From a virus: a stretch of DNA of 64,000 bases. The notes under the pieces were generated by a model, which ran no database searches, was not told where the DNA came from, and worked only from the letters and a program-made list of their open reading frames with translations. Below are positions 59,927-64,000 of this stretch, piece after piece. The stretch covers positions 1 to 64,000 of the IMG/VR virus record IMGVR_UViG_3300043449_000492. One strand, given 5' to 3'. The first letter of the stretch is position 1. Each line of letters begins with the position of its first letter. The position numbers and the translations under genes were made by a program.

Positions 59927-60544
59927 ATGTATAAGTCGTTATGTAACAATACGTTTGAGAGAAATCGTGTCACATATCAAACATGTTGGTGGGATAATGC
60001 TTTCAATGATGATGAATTAAACAAACTAATAAATCTTTGTGACGATTCATTGTTAGAAAGAGCAGGAACTATAGGTGAACAAAATGCAGATCAGACAAGA
60101 CTTATTAGAAGATCAAAGGTAAAGTTTATTGAAAGAGACTGTGCAAGTTCATGGATTTTTGATAGATTCAATGATGTTGGCGCCAAACTAAATGAACAGT
60201 TTTATGGTTTCAATCTTTATGGTTATGATAGTTTTCAATATACGGTATATGAGGGAACTGATCAAGGCGAATATAATTGGCACATGGACATGGAATTAGG
60301 CGGATCAACTATGGAACTCACTCGTAAGATGACAATGGTTCTTTTACTTAGTGAGCAGGGTAAAGACTTCTTAGGAGGTGATTTTGAAGTTACGATGGGT
60401 AATCAAAATACACCAGATAGAGTTGACACTAGAAAAGGTCGCATAGTTGCTTTTCCTTCTTTTCTCTTGCATCGTGTTAAACCTATCACAATGGGAGTTA
60501 GAAAGTCTATTGTAATTTGGATCACAGGTCCTAAGTTTATATAA
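59927..60544 (+). CDS. 2-oxoglutarate/Fe(II) oxygenase, prolyl-hydroxylase-like
   Basis: 205 residues, a single catalytic domain of PKHD/prolyl-4-hydroxylase type. Iron ligands: His119 and Asp121 in NWHMDME and His182 in LLHRVKP; Arg192/Lys193 (VRKSIVIW) would bind the 2-oxoglutarate carboxylate. FQYTVYEG precedes the first ligand as usual, and LSEQGKDFLGGDFEV is the conserved central strand. These enzymes hydroxylate proline or other residues using O2 and 2-oxoglutarate. The gene starts 380 bp after the collagen-like fibre gene, whose Y-position prolines are natural substrates for such enzymes. PKHD enzymes also occur elsewhere in T4-like phages, so this pairing is inference. Confidence 0.88.
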   Translation: MYKSLCNNTFERNRVTYQTCWWDNAFNDDELNKLINLCDDSLLERAGTIGEQNADQTRLIRRSKVKFIERDCASSWIFDRFNDVGAKLNEQFYGFNLYGYDSFQYTVYEGTDQGEYNWHMDMELGGSTMELTRKMTMVLLLSEQGKDFLGGDFEVTMGNQNTPDRVDTRKGRIVAFPSFLLHRVKPITMGVRKSIVIWITGPKFI

Positions 60545-60547
60545 ATA
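60540..60547 (+). promoter_or_regulatory. Candidate late promoter TATAAATA
   Basis: Exact T4 late consensus overlapping the hydroxylase stop, 61 nt before the gene at 60609. A CTAAATA box lies 30 bp further on. Confidence 0.6.
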
Positions 60548-60569
60548 AAAGAGAAGCTAAAACACAATA

Positions 60570-60576
60570 CTAAATA
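60570..60576 (+). promoter_or_regulatory. Candidate late promoter CTAAATA
   Basis: Second late-type box, 32 nt before ATG 60609, at the start of the neck operon. Confidence 0.55.
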
Positions 60577-60608
60577 ACCATATAAGTAGCTAACAAAGAG
60601 GTAGTAAA

Positions 60609-60947
60609 ATGGCAGTTACATACAAATGGGAAGTGACAGGTCTCAAGACAAGACCAGGTGATAAAAATTCTAATGTTATTGTTCAGACATATTGGAAAAA
60701 GATCGGTACCGATGAGCTTGGCAATGAAGGCGTATTTGACGGTGCCACCCCATTTTCGGCAGACTCAATGCCTAAGGGAACTAAGTTTGTTCCTTTTGAG
60801 AAACTAAAAGAAGCTGACGTTATTGAATGGATCAAAGCGGGTGTTGTTGATCTATACGAACAGCATGTCAATGATATTATTCAAAAGCAAATTGACGAGA
60901 AAAGAAATCCACATGTGGATGCAGCCCTACCCTGGGTAAAGAAGTAA
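60609..60947 (+). CDS. Conserved T4-like phage protein upstream of the neck genes
   Basis: 112 residues; GAGGTAG upstream. VTYKWEVTGLKTRPGDKNSNVIVQTYWKKIGTDELGNEGVFDGATPF is a recognisable pattern of a small protein conserved among T4-like cyanophages (recall), with helical WIKAGVVDLYEQHVNDIIQKQIDE end. Possibly virion-associated; role unknown. Confidence 0.75.
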   Translation: MAVTYKWEVTGLKTRPGDKNSNVIVQTYWKKIGTDELGNEGVFDGATPFSADSMPKGTKFVPFEKLKEADVIEWIKAGVVDLYEQHVNDIIQKQIDEKRNPHVDAALPWVKK

Positions 60948-60963
60948 ACTTAAGGAGTATATC

Positions 60964-61149
60964 ATGGAACCTAAGATCACAGTAGAACTAAATCTGCAGC
61001 AGCTTAACACTATTCTTTCAGGATTAGCAAAGCTACCTCTTGAGCAGTCTATGGAAACATTTACAACTGTTCGTCAACAGGCAGAAGCTCAAGTTAATTC
61101 ACAAGAAGTTCCATCAGGACCGCTCGCAGATAAGGTTCTGAACAAGTAA
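60964..61149 (+). CDS. Small helical protein, unknown
   Basis: 61 residues; TAAGGAG upstream. ITVELNLQQLNTILSGLAKLPLEQSMETFTTVRQQAEAQ resembles short proteins found near phage structural genes, with no known function. Confidence 0.65.
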   Translation: MEPKITVELNLQQLNTILSGLAKLPLEQSMETFTTVRQQAEAQVNSQEVPSGPLADKVLNK

Positions 61150-61163
61150 GGTAAACCAAAAGC

Positions 61164-61913
61164 ATGTCACTCACTAAGCCAGCTAATAGAGAAGAACTTA
61201 AAGACTTCTGTTTAAGACAGTTGGGTTATCCTGTTATTCAAATCAACGTGGACGATGAGCAAGTTAACGATGCCATCGAGCTTGCATTTGAATACTGGAA
61301 TGAGTTTCATTTTGATGGCACAGAAAGAACATATGTCAAGCATCAGATCACTGCACAAGATAAGACAAATGGTTATATTCAACTAAGTGATCAGATCATT
61401 GGAGCTGTTCGTATCTTTCCTATTGGTGGAAACAACATGGCTATGAATATGTTCGATCTGCGCTATCAGCTAAGACTTAATGATCTTTGGGATCTTTCGT
61501 CTACCTCTTATGTCAACTATTCGCTAACGATGCAACATTTGGCTACACTCGATCTTATCTTCACTGGTCAGACGCCAGTTCGCTTTAATAAGATCAACAA
61601 TCGTCTCTATATCGATCATGACTGGGTAAACGATGTTGATGTTGGAGAGTTTGTCATTGTTGAAGGAATGATTATCACAGATCCAGTTCAGTTCACTGCT
61701 GTCTGGAACAATCGTATGCTCAAGAAACTAGCTACAGCATATGTAAAGAAACAGTGGGGAGCCAACATGTCAAAGTTTGACAAGATGCAGCTTCCTGGAG
61801 GAGTTACCATGAGAGGCGTGGACATTTATAATGAAGCTGTAGCCGAGATAGCGGCGACTGAACAAGAAATAAGGAATGTTTATGAGAGCCCTCCCGGCTT
61901 TTTGGTAGGCTAG
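61164..61913 (+). CDS. 13: Neck protein gp13
   Basis: 249 residues (T4 gp13 has 309). Family blocks: LKDFCLRQLGYPVIQINVDDEQVNDAIELAFEYW-NEFHFDG, QIIGAVRIFPIG, YSLTMQHLATLDLIF and a helical end IAATEQEIRNVYESPPGF. gp13 and gp14 close the head-tail connector after packaging. Separated from gene 14 by a homing endonuclease gene. Confidence 0.93.
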   Translation: MSLTKPANREELKDFCLRQLGYPVIQINVDDEQVNDAIELAFEYWNEFHFDGTERTYVKHQITAQDKTNGYIQLSDQIIGAVRIFPIGGNNMAMNMFDLRYQLRLNDLWDLSSTSYVNYSLTMQHLATLDLIFTGQTPVRFNKINNRLYIDHDWVNDVDVGEFVIVEGMIITDPVQFTAVWNNRMLKKLATAYVKKQWGANMSKFDKMQLPGGVTMRGVDIYNEAVAEIAATEQEIRNVYESPPGFLVG

Positions 61914-61916
61914 ATA

Positions 61917-62591
61917 ATGATAAACTATGTACCTTACACATATCTGATAGGATGGTCTAAGCACAATAAGTGGTATTATGGCTGTCAGTATGGTGTAAAC
62001 GCAAATCCTAGCAATTTATGGAACATTTATTTCACTTCTTCTAAAAAAGTTAAAACTTTCAGAAAAGAGTTTGGTGATCCGGATATTATTCAAATAAGAA
62101 GAACTTTTAAGACTAAAGAGTCTGCTAGACTTTGGGAACATAGAGTCATAGAACGCACAAATGCGGTATCCAAAGACAAATGGTTAAATGCAGGAAACGG
62201 CGGAAAAGAGTTTCTAAACAAAGGCGGTTATAAGTTATCTGAATCAACTAAGATGAATCAACGAAAGCCTAAGCCTGAGGGATTTGGAGAAAAAATAAGT
62301 AAAGCAAAAAAAGGTGTGCCTGGAGTAAGTGGTGCTAGTCATCCTATGTTTGGAAGAAAACAGAGTTATGAGTCCAGACAGTTAATGAGTGACGCCAAGA
62401 AAGATAAGTATGTAGGAAAAGATAATCCGTTCTTTGGAAAACAACATAGTATCGCAATGAGACAGCATCTTAGTGATAGAGCAAAATCAAAGTTGAGATT
62501 GACATGTCCTCAATGTAACAAGACTATGGACTCAAGTAACTTCAAGAAATATAATCACGGTCTAGAATGTAAAAGGTTTATATGCCTGTAA
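61917..62591 (+). CDS. GIY-YIG homing endonuclease (Seg-like) with NUMOD3 repeats and a zinc knuckle
   Basis: 224 residues. GIY-YIG signature as YTYLIGWSKHNKWYYGCQYG (8-27), then IYFTSSKKVKTFRKEFGDPD with a conserved Arg, and Glu81 of LWEHRVIERT as catalytic Glu; this is the T4 SegA-G/phage pattern. NUMOD3 repeats follow (HPMFGRKQSYESRQLMSDA, NPFFGKQHSIAMRQHLS), then C-x2-C...C-x3-...C (CPQCNKTM, LECKRFICL), a zinc-finger-like end. Inserted between genes 13 and 14; overlaps the gene 14 start by 10 bp. Confidence 0.88.
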   Translation: MINYVPYTYLIGWSKHNKWYYGCQYGVNANPSNLWNIYFTSSKKVKTFRKEFGDPDIIQIRRTFKTKESARLWEHRVIERTNAVSKDKWLNAGNGGKEFLNKGGYKLSESTKMNQRKPKPEGFGEKISKAKKGVPGVSGASHPMFGRKQSYESRQLMSDAKKDKYVGKDNPFFGKQHSIAMRQHLSDRAKSKLRLTCPQCNKTMDSSNFKKYNHGLECKRFICL

Positions 62592-63472
62592 ATAGATACT
62601 TTCAAAATTATCCTGGGCAGGCACGTTTTAATAACGAACACATGCTCATAGAAGATGTTATTGTTGAGTCCATAGAGATTATGGGTCATGCCATGTATTA
62701 TATTCCTAGAGAGTCTTTTGATGAAGGGGATATGATTTTTGGTGAGTATAGTAAATCTAAATTCAATAAAGCATATCTCATTGATGGTTATTTGGCTAAC
62801 GTAACGGGATTCGAGGGAGACGGGGATTTTTTTGGTCGTTTCGGTCTAGAGATTAGAGATACCTCAAACTTTGTTATCTCTCGTCGTTCATTTGCTAAAC
62901 ACGTTCCTTCATCTATGAGACATAGACCCCAAGAAGGCGATCTAGTTTACGTTCCAGTTCTTCATAAAATGTTTGAGCTTAAGTTTGTCGAACAGGAACT
63001 ACTCTTTCACCAAGTCGGCAAGCGTCTACCATATGTGTATGAGCTACGTTGTGAAGCATTCCGTTTTGCACAAGATGAGATTGATACTGGTGTTGAGGAT
63101 ATCGATCTTGTAGCAGAAGAGAATGCTTACAAGAGAAAACTAAATCTCAATACATCTGGCACAGGTAACATTCTTGAAGGCGATGTTATCTATCAAAGTG
63201 AAGATGGAACCTGGGCAAATGCAACTGCTCATGCAACCGTATCCGATTGGTTCAAGGCTAACGGCACAACATTCATCTATGATATTTCAGGAATATTTAC
63301 TGCTGGTAGTAATGTTTATGCTAATAGCACAAATGCAATTTATAGAATTACATCTATAGATGATGAAAAGTCTGATTTTGTTAAGTATGACATTTATGAT
63401 AATGAAAACTTTGACACAGGAGCCGATCTAATTCTTGATCTGACCGAAGTTAATCCGTTTGGAACACCATAA
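62582..63472 (+). CDS. 14: Neck protein gp14
   Basis: 296 residues (T4 gp14 has 256). Opening VNRYFQNYPGQARFNNEHMLIEDVIVESIEIMGHAMYYIPRES is highly characteristic, with EGDLVYVPVLHKMFELKFVEQE in the middle and YVYELRCEAFRFAQDEIDTG. The ATG is inside the end of the endonuclease gene, and the TAA overlaps the gene 15 ATG. Confidence 0.95.
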   Translation: MPVNRYFQNYPGQARFNNEHMLIEDVIVESIEIMGHAMYYIPRESFDEGDMIFGEYSKSKFNKAYLIDGYLANVTGFEGDGDFFGRFGLEIRDTSNFVISRRSFAKHVPSSMRHRPQEGDLVYVPVLHKMFELKFVEQELLFHQVGKRLPYVYELRCEAFRFAQDEIDTGVEDIDLVAEENAYKRKLNLNTSGTGNILEGDVIYQSEDGTWANATAHATVSDWFKANGTTFIYDISGIFTAGSNVYANSTNAIYRITSIDDEKSDFVKYDIYDNENFDTGADLILDLTEVNPFGTP

Positions 63473-64000
63473 TGTTAGGACATGCTAATTTCTATCATCA
63501 TCTAACAAGAAAAGCAGTCATTCTCTTCGGTAGAATGTTTGATGACATTACGATTGTCCGTAAGAACGATCAGACAGGTAAAGAAGTATCTCGCTCACTA
63601 GTTCCTATTGTATATGCCCCTAAAGAGAAGATGGTCACTCGCATTCTTGAGGATCCTGATCTACTAAGACAGCTACAGACTATTCTTCCTCGTATGTCGT
63701 TTGAGATTACAGGCATTACATACGATGCAGCAAGAAAGCATAACTCACTACTTAAGACAAATAAGACTAGCACATCAACATCAGCCTCGACAGCTTATGT
63801 AGGTGTTCCTTATGATATCACATTCTCGCTTCATGTGTATGCTAGAAACATTGACGACGGAACACAAATTGTTGAACAGATTCTACCATTTTTTAATCCG
63901 GATTTCACCGTTACCGCTAGAATGGTACCTGATCTGGGGTTTCTTAAAGACATACCAATCGTTCTTAACAACGTAAGCAATCAGATTGAGTATGAAGGAA
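63472..64000 (+). CDS. 15: Tail sheath stabiliser gp15 (N-terminal part, cut by window end)
   Basis: 176 codons are present. LGHANFYHHLTRKAVILFGRMFDDITIVRK, VPIVYAPKEKMVTRILEDPD and LPRMSFEITGITYDAARK are the usual N-terminal signatures of T4-like gp15, the terminator of the tail tube and sheath, followed by YDITFSLHVYARNIDDGTQIVEQILPFFNPDF. The rest (about 90 more residues in T4) lies outside the window. Third gene of the neck operon. Confidence 0.93.
   Translation, partial: MLGHANFYHHLTRKAVILFGRMFDDITIVRKNDQTGKEVSRSLVPIVYAPKEKMVTRILEDPDLLRQLQTILPRMSFEITGITYDAARKHNSLLKTNKTSTSTSASTAYVGVPYDITFSLHVYARNIDDGTQIVEQILPFFNPDFTVTARMVPDLGFLKDIPIVLNNVSNQIEYEG

Overview
This window is a 64 kb piece of a T4-superfamily myovirus (contractile tail). 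Recognisable T4-type products include RNase H, a phage ATP-dependent DNA ligase, PhoH, the late-transcription factor gp33, the helicase loader gp59, ssDNA-binding protein gp32, head-completion nuclease gp4, baseplate proteins gp26, gp51, gp48, gp54, gp53, gp27-like, gp5-like, gp25, gp6, gp7 and gp8, and neck/tail proteins gp13, gp14 and gp15 (the last cut by the window end). The composition of the set, with many small conserved hypotheticals, resembles the T4-like phages of cyanobacteria and of alphaproteobacteria. The clue to the host is a complete circularly permuted, two-piece tmRNA gene of the alphaproteobacterial kind, so an alphaproteobacterial (perhaps rhizobial) host is the best inference.

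Layout. 1-3.3 kb: hypotheticals, RNase H and a stand-alone relative of the DNA-ligase DNA-binding domain. 3.4-8.7 kb: three short, tightly packed operons of mostly tiny accessory proteins. Each begins with a sigma70-like promoter (17-bp spacer) and each boundary carries the same terminator element or a decayed copy of it. They look like early, host-directed genes and include a histone-H1-like protein and a SWIM zinc-finger protein. 8.7-19.98 kb: DNA metabolism and regulation (ligase, PhoH, PD-(D/E)XK nuclease, gp33, nucleotidyltransferase-like protein, gp59, gp32), mixed with a structural protein, a lipoprotein cluster, the tmRNA and a NagZ-type beta-N-acetylhexosaminidase. A strong terminator closes gp32.

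20.0-25.0 kb lies on the minus strand: gp48, gp54, gp26, gp51 and an 830-residue tail protein with two cell-wall-hydrolase-like domains. gp26 and gp51 overlap at a perfect T-TTT-TTT slippery heptamer and are probably joined by -1 frameshifting. At 25.0 kb divergent late-promoter-like TAAATA boxes launch the plus-strand tail cluster (gp4, gp53, hub and spike proteins, gp25, gp6, gp7, gp8, then a 2105-residue baseplate/fibre protein). From 44.3 to 59.5 kb is a host-recognition cassette of repeat-rich fibre proteins, ending in an 894-residue protein made of collagen Gly-X-Y and Gly-Gly-X repeats. A 2-oxoglutarate/Fe(II) prolyl-hydroxylase-like enzyme follows closely. The window ends in the neck operon gp13-gp14-gp15.

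Mobile elements are of the homing type: GIY-YIG/NUMOD3 endonuclease genes sit between two paralogous small genes (10.5 kb) and between gp13 and gp14 (61.9 kb), and a NUMOD3-only remnant sits between gp25 and gp6 (31.0 kb). No tRNA genes, CRISPR arrays, integrase or transposons were seen. Most genes abut or overlap (ATGA, TAATG), so intergenic signals are few. Function calls rest on motif and family recall without database searches.
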